Below are positions 7,179-15,657 of a stretch of 64,000 nt of DNA, piece by piece. Source of the DNA: Thermocrinis jamiesonii (GTDB lineage Bacteria; Aquificota; Aquificia; Aquificales; Aquificaceae); contig NZ_JNIE01000004.1 of assembly GCF_000702425.1 (NCBI RefSeq), positions 62,001-126,000 on the forward strand, read 5' to 3'. The translations under genes were made by a program, and so were the position numbers. Within the stretch, counting starts at the first letter, position 1. Every line of letters starts with the position of its first letter. Under the pieces are notes generated by a model. The model was given only the letters and a program-made list of their open reading frames with translations, searched no databases and was not told the origin of the DNA.

Positions 7179-7796
7179 ATGAATATAAATTTCAAACTGT
7201 TGGACGAGGATGTTGAAACACTCGTCCTAAGAGTTTTCCTAAAAAGTATAGACCTCCTGGGTGGTTTGCAAAATTTTGTTGAGCACAGAAGGATAAACTG
7301 GTTACCTTCACTTCTTCTGGCTTGCTATTCCGTTGTTCTTAAAGAAGAGTATATGAAAACAGAACAGGAGATAGCTCAGCGCTTGAAGATAACTCCTCAA
7401 ACAGTAAAGAACATACTAAGAGCTGATCCGTCAGTGGAGATAGTTAAGACGGAAAAAGAGGGAAAGGATATAAGTGTTCATACCGCAGGGAGCATAGCAA
7501 AAATAGCTTACAGATTGGTAAAGTATGGTTTGGATGACGTTAGAATATCCTTAGAGTTTTCTAAGAGCACTGTGAAGGCTTTGGATATAACTTGGGCATA
7601 CGTAATTCTAAAAAAGCTTAAATGGAATGACTTTCCCATAGCATCCCCTCAGGACATAAAAGAAAGGCTTAAAAAAATTTACATAAAGGGAAGGCTGGCG
7701 GAAGAAATATTAGAGGATCTTGATTATCCTATAAATACCCCTGTTGAGCTGATAAAACTCATAAAAGAAAACCTAAAAATGTATGGTCTTGAATGA
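7179..7796 (+). CDS. Predicted HTH transcriptional regulator
   Basis: A 205-residue protein of unknown target. Residues about 62-85 (T-E-Q-E-I-A-Q-R-L-K-I-T-P-Q-T-V-K-N) form a clear helix-turn-helix. It is preceded by a helical stretch L-P-S-L-L-L-A-C-Y-S that resembles cyclin-fold repeats of archaeal TFB and the archaeal COG1318-type regulators. That resemblance is by eye only. An AGGAG site precedes ATG 7179, unlike its leaderless neighbours, fitting an internal operon position after tRNA processing. The stop overlaps the tamB-like start by ATGA. Regulation of envelope genes is a guess from the neighbour. Confidence 0.6.
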   Translation: MNINFKLLDEDVETLVLRVFLKSIDLLGGLQNFVEHRRINWLPSLLLACYSVVLKEEYMKTEQEIAQRLKITPQTVKNILRADPSVEIVKTEKEGKDISVHTAGSIAKIAYRLVKYGLDDVRISLEFSKSTVKALDITWAYVILKKLKWNDFPIASPQDIKERLKKIYIKGRLAEEILEDLDYPINTPVELIKLIKENLKMYGLE

Positions 7797-10700
7797 AGTA
7801 TGTTGGATATTTACTTTTGCTTATTCTGTTTATCTACTTTGTATTCATAAAGCCCTACATAATACTTTACAAAATTGAATTCAAACTTGAAGGAATTGAA
7901 ATAAACCTAAGGCAAAGAAGTCTCAAATTAAGAGAATTTCTACTTTTCATTCCCAAATTCAGAGACAGTATTTACTTTCTTAGGATAAACGGATTTAGTA
8001 TGTACGGAAGTAAATTAGAAGCTAAGGAATTATCCGTTATAACAGTATCCCTAAGAACTGCTGAAAAACCTTTTGATTATGATTTTACACATCTCACAAG
8101 AATTCTAAATAAGCTTAACATTAGCTTAGAGAGAGCTTACGTTTCTGTAAATTCACCAAAAAACTTTGAAAGTATAACTGTATTCATCAGCAATACTTAT
8201 TTGAATAACAGAAGGCTTTTTTCTGAAAGGCCCACAATTGTTTATCACATAAGAAATAGTAAATCAGAAAAAATTGAAATATTTGTCAAGGAAGCCTATT
8301 TGGATGGACCGGTTTTTAACTTGGTGTCAGCACAAGTTGCAAGCGAAAGGTACTTTTTTAACTTAGAAGGAAAGTGGAAAGGTAAAAAAGGAAACTTTAC
8401 CGCCACAGGTTTTATAAACAAGCTTTCTGGAAACATTTTTAGTATTGATCCCATAAAGGTTAAGGCAAGCGGTTATATAGATTACACGAGCATAAAAGCA
8501 AACTTAGAAGTTCAAACTGACAATCTGAAAATAAGAGAAAAGTCTTATAGAGACCTAAAAGGTAAGGGTAGTTATACCTACATCTGGCGCAAAAAGAACT
8601 ACATTTCACTCAAGTTTGATGGTGCTGGTTTGGAAGGAATTCTAAAATACGACATAAGCAAAAATACTTTGGAGTCTGTGTTAGACAGGTTATCCGTTGA
8701 TAAAAGCTTACTTTCTGTAAAAAGAAACATTGCAGGGGTGTTTTCTGGAAACATTTTTGTGGATATTCAAAACAAAAGTGTTAAATTGGATGGGAATATA
8801 AAAAATTTAGTATTAGATAAAATACACCTTGGAACTGCAATAATAAGGTCAAAAGCTACCTATGGTCAAAAAAATCAAGGAGACATTGAGTTCCTTTCCA
8901 AAATGTTTGATATAAGGGGAAGGTTTTATGAAAGGGATTTTGCGGGGAAACTGCGTGTAAAGGGTTTTCCGTATGCGGACGACAGGTTGAGTGCAAAGGT
9001 TTTTTATGAAGGAAGTCTATACTACCTAAGGGGTATTCTGCAAAGTGTAGGGAGAGGTTCCGCTATAGACGTATCTGTAAGTGGCATAAATATAGGAAAT
9101 TTAACGTTTGACTTAAACCTTATTAATCCTAAATATCAGATTGTAGCAAAGGGTCATAACTTCCAATTACATGGAACAGGAAGCATTTTAGAGAAGTCTT
9201 TTGATGGTAATATAAATCTAAGTAGATTTAGCTTAAAAGAAAGAGAGTTAGAGATTTCTGATTTAATCGGTCGTGTGTTTGTTCAAGCATATGGAGAAAA
9301 AATTAATTTAAATGGCAAAGTGGAGGGAAAACTAAGAAGGGAAGATTTGGAAGTGCAAGGTGTATCGGAGTTCTATCTTAGCAAGTCGGAAGGCAAACTT
9401 GGTGGGGAATTTGTTAGTAACCTAAGGAACATAAAATATGGAGATTTTGAATTTAAAAGTGGTTTGCTTACGGGAATAATAAAGAACGAAGAAGTAAGTT
9501 TTAGCTACAAGATAGAAGAAAAGCTAAAAGGTTCAGGGAAAATCTCTTTTAAAGATTTTAGCTTTAGCACTCAAGGACAATGGCAAGATAAAGTAGGAGA
9601 AACCCTATTAAATCTGGCATACAAAATACAAAAGTCTGGTGACTTTATTGTGGGAAGCGCTAAAGGAGAGGCTAAGATCAAGGACTTTCTAATTCCGGTA
9701 GATACCAACCTACAGATTAGGAAAGATAAAATAAAGGTAACTTTCAAGGAATTTAGAACTCGTAAGGGAATTCTAACTATGGACTTTGGAAGAATAAACT
9801 TAGAGGACGGAAAGATAAACTTTGAAGGTGCAAGTATTAGGTTTAACTCTGAAGAGATAATAAAGATACCTCCTTCAGAAGGTTATTTTAACCTTAAGGC
9901 AAGGAATCTTGAGTCCGAGATTAACATAAGGGGCTATGCTTACGGACAAGCCAAACTTCTTTATAGTCCTACTTCTGGTTTTAACTTGGTCTCCGAAGGC
10001 AGCATTGATTTGGGAAAGGTGTCTAAGCTAATTCGGAGCAAAATTAAAAGCACTCTGGTAGGAAATATTTATTACTACCTAAATACAGACGGAAAGAAGT
10101 GGAACCTGGTCCTTTTGTCAAAGGAACCGATTAAGCTTAGATCCAGATACTTGGGCTTGCCATTGGTAGGAAACGCTTACTTTTTTGGGGATGGAAAGGT
10201 ATTCAAGGGGTCTGCAAACTTTGTGGGAAATGGATCCTACTTTAGAATGGAGGCAGAGGGAACGGAGAAGAGGTTGACCGCAGAGTTTCGTTTAGAAAAA
10301 ATTCCTGTAATGTATAAGGACGCAAGCCTTAGGGGGAATGTGTTTCTAAACGGTAAAGGTAGTTTAGAAACAGATTACAGCAATCTTAAGCTAACTTCAG
10401 AACTTAGCTTGGGTGGCATGGTAGATGTGCAAAGTTTTCCAAAGGAGAAACAGCACAAGAAGGATGGATTTAGTGAGAGGATAAGCCTTGACCTAAAAAT
10501 TTCTTCTTATGAGCCACTCAGAGTGTATTTGCCTGAAGGATACATCTACTGTTTCTTGGATGGGTATGTGAAAGGAACGCTGGGTGATCCCGACTACAAA
10601 ATTAAATTCTCTTTCTCCGGTGGGGAGTTGAGGTATTTCAACAGAAAATTCCATGTAAAGTCGGGTAGTTATGAGTTTGACAAAAAAAGAAAAGAGATGG

Positions 10701-11185
10701 ACCTTGTAATAGCATCTTCATTACCTGAGTTTGTGGTGTTGATAGACCTAAAAGGTGATCCAGATTATCCTAAGGTTACTCTGCGGTCTGAACCACCAAA
10801 GGAACCAAGACAAATACTAACCAGCCTGATCTCGGGCGGTGGAAGTGCGGAAGGTTTGATTTCTTTTGGAGACGTGCTAACTTCCCAAATGCCCCAAATG
10901 GCTGGTCTTACAAAAGGTTTAGAAAAAACCTTAGGCACGGAGATAAGCATTTCTGTTTCTCCCAAACTCGATAGCTCTGGGGAAATAGGTGTTTCAACAA
11001 AAATCTCGAAGGATGTAACGGACAGATTGTCTGTGGAATATCAGTATAGCAGTTTAAAAAACCCAAAAGAAAGCTATGTGGGTGGTGGTGCAAAAATCTC
11101 AAGCGGTGTTTCAATAGGTGGGCGTATCAATTCTGATAGATCTAAGGAGGTTAAGTTAAGGATTAGGGGTAAATTCGGCTTTTGA
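7793..11185 (+). CDS. TamB-like translocation and assembly protein (DUF490 C-terminus)
   Basis: An 1130-residue AsmA/TamB-type protein. One membrane helix at residues about 4-24 anchors it in the inner membrane. The rest is a long run of alternating beta strands with little else, as expected of the beta-taco groove that spans the periplasm and carries lipids or assists outer-membrane protein assembly. The C-terminal section with E-P-P-K-E-P-R-Q-I-L-T-S-L-I and the closing strands E-V-K-L-R-I-R-G-K-F-G-F match the TamB/DUF490 domain. It overlaps the HTH gene by 4 nt at the 5' end and converges on pgsA with a 30-nt overlap. No TamA homologue is seen in the window. Confidence 0.85.
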   Translation: MKYVGYLLLLILFIYFVFIKPYIILYKIEFKLEGIEINLRQRSLKLREFLLFIPKFRDSIYFLRINGFSMYGSKLEAKELSVITVSLRTAEKPFDYDFTHLTRILNKLNISLERAYVSVNSPKNFESITVFISNTYLNNRRLFSERPTIVYHIRNSKSEKIEIFVKEAYLDGPVFNLVSAQVASERYFFNLEGKWKGKKGNFTATGFINKLSGNIFSIDPIKVKASGYIDYTSIKANLEVQTDNLKIREKSYRDLKGKGSYTYIWRKKNYISLKFDGAGLEGILKYDISKNTLESVLDRLSVDKSLLSVKRNIAGVFSGNIFVDIQNKSVKLDGNIKNLVLDKIHLGTAIIRSKATYGQKNQGDIEFLSKMFDIRGRFYERDFAGKLRVKGFPYADDRLSAKVFYEGSLYYLRGILQSVGRGSAIDVSVSGINIGNLTFDLNLINPKYQIVAKGHNFQLHGTGSILEKSFDGNINLSRFSLKERELEISDLIGRVFVQAYGEKINLNGKVEGKLRREDLEVQGVSEFYLSKSEGKLGGEFVSNLRNIKYGDFEFKSGLLTGIIKNEEVSFSYKIEEKLKGSGKISFKDFSFSTQGQWQDKVGETLLNLAYKIQKSGDFIVGSAKGEAKIKDFLIPVDTNLQIRKDKIKVTFKEFRTRKGILTMDFGRINLEDGKINFEGASIRFNSEEIIKIPPSEGYFNLKARNLESEINIRGYAYGQAKLLYSPTSGFNLVSEGSIDLGKVSKLIRSKIKSTLVGNIYYYLNTDGKKWNLVLLSKEPIKLRSRYLGLPLVGNAYFFGDGKVFKGSANFVGNGSYFRMEAEGTEKRLTAEFRLEKIPVMYKDASLRGNVFLNGKGSLETDYSNLKLTSELSLGGMVDVQSFPKEKQHKKDGFSERISLDLKISSYEPLRVYLPEGYIYCFLDGYVKGTLGDPDYKIKFSFSGGELRYFNRKFHVKSGSYEFDKKRKEMDLVIASSLPEFVVLIDLKGDPDYPKVTLRSEPPKEPRQILTSLISGGGSAEGLISFGDVLTSQMPQMAGLTKGLEKTLGTEISISVSPKLDSSGEIGVSTKISKDVTDRLSVEYQYSSLKNPKESYVGGGAKISSGVSIGGRINSDRSKEVKLRIRGKFGF

Positions 11186-11671
11186 ATTCATGAGTCTCAG
11201 ATAAACCATTAGATAATCAAAAAATGACAAAACTAATAAAAAGTATGCTACGTAAAGTGTGATTTTTATGTTAAACAACACTACAAAAGGGATTACGACG
11301 CATATGTAAGCGGTGGTTAGCTTACCTAAGGGTCTAGACTTTGGTATAGTCTTTTTGATTAAAGATATGTGAATGCTACCAAGTAATATGAGCACATCCC
11401 TTAAGAACAACACAAATAAAAGATTTGGAGGAATAATGTAAAATTTGTAAGTAAATACATATAAGGCTGTAAGTATAAGTATTTTGTCTGCAAGAGGATC
11501 AAGAATCATACCTAAATTGGTTTCTTGCTTGAACTTTCTTGCAATGTAGCCATCTATAGCGTCTGTTGTTGATAAAACAACAAATAAAACAAGAGCTTTG
11601 TAAAAATCAAGAAACAGCATCAACGGGCTTAGCAAAAGTCTGGTTAAGGAAAGTAGATTAGGTAGATTCAT
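11156..11671 (-). CDS. pgsA: CDP-alcohol phosphatidyltransferase (phosphatidylglycerophosphate synthase-like)
   Basis: A 171-residue integral membrane enzyme that transfers a phosphatidyl group from CDP-diacylglycerol to an alcohol, most likely glycerol-3-phosphate. The signature D-x2-D-G-x2-A-R-x8-G-x3-D-x3-D is complete (D-A-I-D-G-Y-I-A-R through L-D-P-L-A-D, about residues 40-66), and several membrane helices follow. I chose M-N-L-P-N-L-L at 11671, matching the family N terminus; upstream codons read through the divergent promoter. A -10-like TATTAT 7 nt before ATG suggests a leaderless mRNA. The family also contains PssA-type enzymes, but the short length and M-N-L-P-N start favour PgsA. 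Confidence 0.88.
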   Translation of the reverse strand: MNLPNLLSLTRLLLSPLMLFLDFYKALVLFVVLSTTDAIDGYIARKFKQETNLGMILDPLADKILILTALYVFTYKFYIIPPNLLFVLFLRDVLILLGSIHISLIKKTIPKSRPLGKLTTAYICVVIPFVVLFNIKITLYVAYFLLVLSFFDYLMVYLRLMNSKAEFTPNP

Positions 11672-11675
11672 AAGT

Positions 11676-11684
11676 GTTATAATA
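11676..11684. promoter_or_regulatory. Overlapping divergent -10 boxes (pgsA and CysO-like gene)
   Basis: On the plus strand TG-T-TATAAT (extended -10, hexamer 11678-11683) lies 30 nt before the SD-led ATG 11714. On the minus strand TATTAT (11684-11679) lies 7 nt before pgsA ATG 11671. The two hexamers overlap, so the genes may compete for RNA polymerase. Confidence 0.5.
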
Positions 11685-11713
11685 ACTGAATATAGCCCAT
11701 TTAGGAGGATGCT

Positions 11714-11992
11714 ATGGCTGTGGTGGTTAGGATTCCTACACCTCTTAGAAGGTTGACAAACGGACAAGGTGAAGTTCAAGTAGAGGCACGTACAATTAGA
11801 GAAGCTATAGAAAAGTTAGAAGAACTGTATCCTGGCTTTAAAGAGCGTTTGCTTGATGAAAACGGTGAGCTTAGAAAATTTGTAAATCTATATCTCAACG
11901 ATGAAGACATAAGGTTTTTAAAAGGTATAGATTCTGAGCTGAAGGATGGAGACATAATCTCTGTGGTGCCAGCCATTGCTGGAGGCTTTTAA
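11714..11992 (+). CDS. Ubiquitin-fold sulfur carrier, MoaD/ThiS family, CysO-like
   Basis: A 92-residue beta-grasp protein. Its opening V-V-V-R-I-P-T-P-L-R, the F-V-N-L-Y-L-N-D-E-D-I-R-F core and the V-V-P-A-I-A-G-G end resemble mycobacterial CysO, the sulfur carrier for cysteine synthesis. Such proteins are adenylated and thiocarboxylated on a C-terminal Gly-Gly. Here an extra Phe follows the Gly-Gly, which would have to be removed first, as a JAMM protease could do. A good AGGAGG site sits 5 nt before ATG. The stop shares TTAA with the stop of the convergent TtuB-like gene. Family is firm; pathway is inferred. Confidence 0.8.
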   Translation: MAVVVRIPTPLRRLTNGQGEVQVEARTIREAIEKLEELYPGFKERLLDENGELRKFVNLYLNDEDIRFLKGIDSELKDGDIISVVPAIAGGF

Positions 11993-12192
11993 CCTCCCGA
12001 AATTGCATTAACTACTCTTATCTCATCCTGCGCTGAAACTACTTGATTCTCGTCTGCTATTTCTCCATTCACTATCACAAAGGCATAATCCCTTGATAGA
12101 TTTAGCTTCTTAAGTATATCCCTAACTGTGACTTCTTCTTTATCAAAATTAAGGTCTATTAATTTTCCTCTGTAGTGCAAAGATAGCCTCAT
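11989..12192 (-). CDS. TtuB-like ubiquitin-fold sulfur carrier
   Basis: A 67-residue beta-grasp protein ending in N-A-I-S-G-G. Thermus TtuB, which carries sulfur for 2-thiolation of ribothymidine 54 in tRNA, ends in S-A-I-S-G-G and has a similar size and strand pattern (M-R-x-x-L start, V-x-V-N-G-E centre). That modification stabilises tRNA at high temperature, which fits this organism. I chose ATG 12192 because AGGA lies 6 nt upstream and the product has normal carrier length; the frame is open to 12264 but codes a poor N terminus. It lies downstream of the radical SAM gene. ThiS or another carrier role is the alternative. Confidence 0.72.
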   Translation of the reverse strand: MRLSLHYRGKLIDLNFDKEEVTVRDILKKLNLSRDYAFVIVNGEIADENQVVSAQDEIRVVNAISGG

Positions 12193-12265
12193 TGTTTCCT
12201 GCTCACACCTTACTCTGATAATGTAATGCAGCGGAAGAGGAAATGCAAGAGGAAGGCTGAACAAT

Positions 12266-13282
12266 CTAGAAAACTCCAGCTATCTGAAAACCACAATTTT
12301 CACATTTACCCTCTTTCAGATAGGTTTTTACCTTTTCTCCCAAATAACCACTCCTTTCTATAACAATGGATCTACAGGAAGGGCAGTAGGTGGAGGTTAA
12401 GGAAGGATCTGGGTAGTTTCCCACATATACGTAGTTAAGACCTTCCTCTTTGCCTATTTCGTATGCTTTTTTAAGGGTTGATACAGGTGTGGGTGGAACG
12501 CCTGTCATAAGGTATGCGGGGAAAAACCTTGAAATGTGCCAGGGAATGTCTGGAGAGATATCTCTAATAAATCTTGCTATGCTTCTTATCTCACTCTCCG
12601 AATCGTTATAACCTGGTATAAGAAGGGTCGTTATTTCTATCCATATACCGAGCTTGTATGCTTTTTCTATGGTTTTAAGCACGGGCTTTAGCCTTGCATT
12701 GCATATGTTTCTATAGAACTCATCCGAGAAGGCTTTGAGATCTATGTTCATGGCGGAAAGAAAAGGCACAGAGGCCTCTAAAACCTCTTCAGTTTCATAT
12801 CCACTGGTGACAAAGATATTCTTTATGCCTTTTTCGTAAGCCAGCTTCATTGTATCATAGGCAAACTCAAAGAAAATGACCGGTTCGTTGTAGGTGTATG
12901 ATATGGAGGGTATTTGAAACCTCTCTGCGATCTGTATTAGGTCCTCCGGTGTATAGCTATCACCAAAAACTCTATAATTATTCAACTTCGGATACTGGGA
13001 AATCTCCCAGTTTTGGCAAAACTTACAGGAGAAATTACAACCTACGGTGCCAATAGACAAGGTTTTTGTGCCGGGTAAAAAGTGATAAAGGGGCTTTTTT
13101 TCCACAGGGTCTATGTGAATGGCAGATACTAAGCTATAAACAGTTAGGTATAACTTCCCCCCTTCATTTACGCGCACCCCACATTTTCCATACTCTCCGT
13201 CATCCAGCATGCATCTTTGTTTACAAGCTTTGCACAAAACTTTACCGTTTTTCTTCTCAGACATCCAAGCTAAAGCTTTCAT
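12266..13282 (-). CDS. amrS: AmmeMemoRadiSam system radical SAM enzyme
   Basis: A 338-residue radical SAM protein of the pyruvate-formate-lyase-activase-like group. The [4Fe-4S] motif C-x3-C-x2-C (G-C-N-F-S-C-K-F-C) lies near residues 80-87 and is followed by Q-N-W-E-I-S-Q, typical of the AmrS family. An N-terminal cysteine set (C-K-A-C-K-Q-R-C) and a C-terminal pair of CxxC motifs (C-P-S-C and C-E-N-C) may bind further metal. The partner MEMO gene diverges 19 bp away. The chemical reaction of this three-gene set (AMMECR1, MEMO, radical SAM) is not established; an AMMECR1 gene is not in the window. Confidence 0.87.
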   Translation of the reverse strand: MKALAWMSEKKNGKVLCKACKQRCMLDDGEYGKCGVRVNEGGKLYLTVYSLVSAIHIDPVEKKPLYHFLPGTKTLSIGTVGCNFSCKFCQNWEISQYPKLNNYRVFGDSYTPEDLIQIAERFQIPSISYTYNEPVIFFEFAYDTMKLAYEKGIKNIFVTSGYETEEVLEASVPFLSAMNIDLKAFSDEFYRNICNARLKPVLKTIEKAYKLGIWIEITTLLIPGYNDSESEIRSIARFIRDISPDIPWHISRFFPAYLMTGVPPTPVSTLKKAYEIGKEEGLNYVYVGNYPDPSLTSTYCPSCRSIVIERSGYLGEKVKTYLKEGKCENCGFQIAGVF

Positions 13283-13301
13283 AAGTTTTAAATTTATCTT
13301 T

Positions 13302-14078
13302 GTGAGGATAAGAAAGCCGGCAGTTGCAGGGAGTTTTTATCCAAAGGATCCAGAAAAGCTGAGAGAAGTGGTAAATAGACTGCTTGGAAATCCTACATCA
13401 AAAGTGCCACTGGGAGTAATAGCTCCTCATGCTGGTTATGCCTACAGTGGAAAGGTAGCAGGTAAGATCTATGGGCTTTTTAAAGGTTTTAAAGGTCTGA
13501 GTTTTCTGCTTATAGGTCCATCCCACTTTGTAGATTTTGTAGGTATTTCCTTTGGAGACTACGAATTTTTTGAAACCCCCTTAGGGCTGGTTAAGGTTGA
13601 CAAGGATAGAATAGAGGCATTTCTTAAAAGATTCAACCTTCCGCAAGCCTTGGACAACCTACCACACTTAATGGAACATTCCTTAGAGGTTCAGCTACCC
13701 TTTTTACAGGTAGCTGTGGAAGAATTTTCCATAATACCAGTCCTTTACGGAAGGGTTAGGCCAGAATTCTTGTTGGAAGTCATAGAGTTTTTCTGTGAGG
13801 ATGAAACTCGGTTTATTGTGAGTTCGGACCTAAGTCACTACTATCCAGACGAAATAGCAAGGCGCATAGACGCTTATTGCCATGAGGGTATTATCAAGTT
13901 GGACCAAAAGATTATGAAAAACTGCGAAGCCTGTGGAAAGGTTGGGATTTTAGCTTCTTTGATGTGGAGTAAAAGGAAAAACTTAAAACCAGAGCTTATA
14001 GCTTATGCTACATCTGCAGAAGCCTATGGGGATAGGGATATGGTGGTAGGATACGGCGGTTATGCCTTCTTTTCCTGA
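13302..14078 (+). CDS. amrB: AmmeMemoRadiSam system protein B (MEMO1 family)
   Basis: A 258-residue MEMO-family protein, related in fold to LigB-type extradiol dioxygenases. The opening R-K-P-A-V-A-G-S-F-Y-P, the A-P-H-A-G-Y-A-Y-S-G segment, G-P-S-H, and S-S-D-L-S-H-Y carry the conserved His and Asp residues that bind metal in relatives. I chose GTG 13302 because the product then starts just before the conserved R-K-P-A-V-A-G motif; the frame is open upstream but enters the divergent amrS gene. No SD sequence is present. The 3' end overlaps ispF by 19 nt convergently. Role: unknown, linked to amrS. Confidence 0.87.
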   Translation: MRIRKPAVAGSFYPKDPEKLREVVNRLLGNPTSKVPLGVIAPHAGYAYSGKVAGKIYGLFKGFKGLSFLLIGPSHFVDFVGISFGDYEFFETPLGLVKVDKDRIEAFLKRFNLPQALDNLPHLMEHSLEVQLPFLQVAVEEFSIIPVLYGRVRPEFLLEVIEFFCEDETRFIVSSDLSHYYPDEIARRIDAYCHEGIIKLDQKIMKNCEACGKVGILASLMWSKRKNLKPELIAYATSAEAYGDRDMVVGYGGYAFFS

Positions 14079-14533
14079 AGTAATACTACACAAAAACAAG
14101 CTATACCTTCCGATTGGCAAAAACCTTCTCTTGTTTTGCCTTTTACAGATATGCGCTCCTGCTCTATTCCCAAAAGCAAGGAAAGATTCTGTATTATCTT
14201 GTTTTTGATAGGTGCAATCTTTGGCTCGTCTGCAATTAAAGTGCAATCCACATTGACGATCATGTATCCTTTTTTTGAAACCTTCTCAAGGGCAGACTTT
14301 AAAAAGAGGCTAGATTGGGCTAATTTCCACCTCGGGTCTTTGTCCGAAAAGAGCTGACCTATATCTTCTTCTCCTACCGCTGAAAGAAGAGCGTCCGTTA
14401 AAGCATGAAGCAGAACATCTCCGTCAGAGTGTCCTTTAAGTCCCTTTGGAAAGTCTATTAGCACTCCTCCCAAAACTAAAGGCTTTCCTTCCTCAAAGTC
14501 GTGCGAATCAAACCCAAAACCTATCCTAAACAT
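14060..14533 (-). CDS. ispF: 2-C-methyl-D-erythritol 2,4-cyclodiphosphate synthase
   Basis: A 157-residue enzyme of the non-mevalonate isoprenoid pathway, forming the cyclic diphosphate from CDP-ME 2-phosphate with release of CMP. The zinc motif G-F-D-S-H (Asp9, His11), the G-H-S-D-G-D-V-L-L-H motif (about 34-43) and the C-terminal K-T-R-E-G-F-C-Q-S-E-G-I-A segment are all typical (K-T-N-E-x-x-G in most members). Length is normal. It overlaps argD by 1 nt, so it is the last gene of a minus-strand string beginning with an aminotransferase. No link between those pathways is known beyond co-expression. Confidence 0.95.
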   Translation of the reverse strand: MFRIGFGFDSHDFEEGKPLVLGGVLIDFPKGLKGHSDGDVLLHALTDALLSAVGEEDIGQLFSDKDPRWKLAQSSLFLKSALEKVSKKGYMIVNVDCTLIADEPKIAPIKNKIIQNLSLLLGIEQERISVKGKTREGFCQSEGIACFCVVLLQEKKA

Positions 14534-15657
14534 CAGAGTATATCCTTAAGGATATCTATCGCAAAATCTACATGCTGTTTTTGGATTATTAAAGGTGGAA
14601 CAAACCTTATAACCCGCTCGGAAGTGCAGTTTATAAGCAGTCCCCTTTCTAAAGCCTTTAGGACCACCTCTTGGCAGTTTTCATTCCTTTCCAGTCCAAG
14701 CATAAGACCCTTTCCCTTTACTTTCCCAAAGGTGCTAAGCCTTTCTTTAAAATACTGTCCTACCTGTTCCACGTGATCCAAAAGCTTGGAAACCTTTTCT
14801 ATAACTACCTTTGCGCAGGCACAGGCTAAAGGATTTCCCCCAAAGGTAGAGCCGTGACTCCCGGGCTTGAAAGCTTGGGCTATCTCCTCTTTTGCCAACA
14901 CACAACCTATGGGAAAACCACCCCCAAGCCCCTTTGCCAAGGTGATAATGTCCGGTTCTATTCCATAATGCTCGTAAGCGTAAAACCTTCCAGTCCTTCC
15001 CACACCAGTTTGAACTTCATCCACTATAAGAAGAATACCTTCCCTTTTGCAGATTTCTTGAACTTCTTGAAGAAATTCCACATCAGCTTCGTTTATACCA
15101 CCTTCTCCCTGTATAACTTCTAACATTATGCCAGCCGTTTCCTTTTTCAAAAGTCTTTTTACCGATTCTATGTTGTTAAACTCTGCGTAATCAAAACCTT
15201 CCAGCAATGGCTCAAAACCTGTATGGATCTTTTCTTGTGCAGTAGCGGACATAGCTCCAAAGGTCCTTCCGTGGAAACCATTTTTAAATGTTATTATCCT
15301 GTATCTTTTTTCTCCTTTTTCCCAAAAAAACCTTCTAACCAGCTTTATGGCTCCTTCGTTTGCTTCCGCCCCGCTGTTGCAGAAAAACACCTTTGCACTT
15401 GTCCAAAACCTCTCCACCAAAAGTTTTGCCACTTCCTCTTGCCATGGATTTTGGTATAGGTTGGAAACATGCCACAGTTTTCTTGTTTGCTCGCAAAGGG
15501 CATTTATCAAGTCTTCGTCCGAATGTCCAAGCACATTTACCGCCACACCCCCCACAAGGTCCAAGTATGCTTTACCCTTATCGTCATACAGATATACCCC
15601 CTTTCCGTAAACAAAGGAAACTGGAAGCCTTTTGTAGGTATCCATCAAAAAGCTCAT
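14533..15657 (-). CDS. argD: Acetylornithine aminotransferase
   Basis: A 374-residue class III PLP aminotransferase. The N-terminal Y-L-D-L-V-G-G-V-A-V-N, the S-G-A-E-A-N-E-G-A-I-K-L motif, V-D-E-V-Q-T-G-V-G-R-T-G and the PLP lysine in T-L-A-K-G-L-G-G-G are all diagnostic of ArgD/OAT enzymes. It converts N-acetylglutamate semialdehyde to N-acetylornithine in arginine synthesis and may also serve lysine synthesis. It overlaps the upstream aminotransferase gene by 4 nt and ispF by 1 nt. GABA or ornithine aminotransferases are longer, making ArgD the best call. Confidence 0.93.
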   Translation of the reverse strand: MSFLMDTYKRLPVSFVYGKGVYLYDDKGKAYLDLVGGVAVNVLGHSDEDLINALCEQTRKLWHVSNLYQNPWQEEVAKLLVERFWTSAKVFFCNSGAEANEGAIKLVRRFFWEKGEKRYRIITFKNGFHGRTFGAMSATAQEKIHTGFEPLLEGFDYAEFNNIESVKRLLKKETAGIMLEVIQGEGGINEADVEFLQEVQEICKREGILLIVDEVQTGVGRTGRFYAYEHYGIEPDIITLAKGLGGGFPIGCVLAKEEIAQAFKPGSHGSTFGGNPLACACAKVVIEKVSKLLDHVEQVGQYFKERLSTFGKVKGKGLMLGLERNENCQEVVLKALERGLLINCTSERVIRFVPPLIIQKQHVDFAIDILKDIL

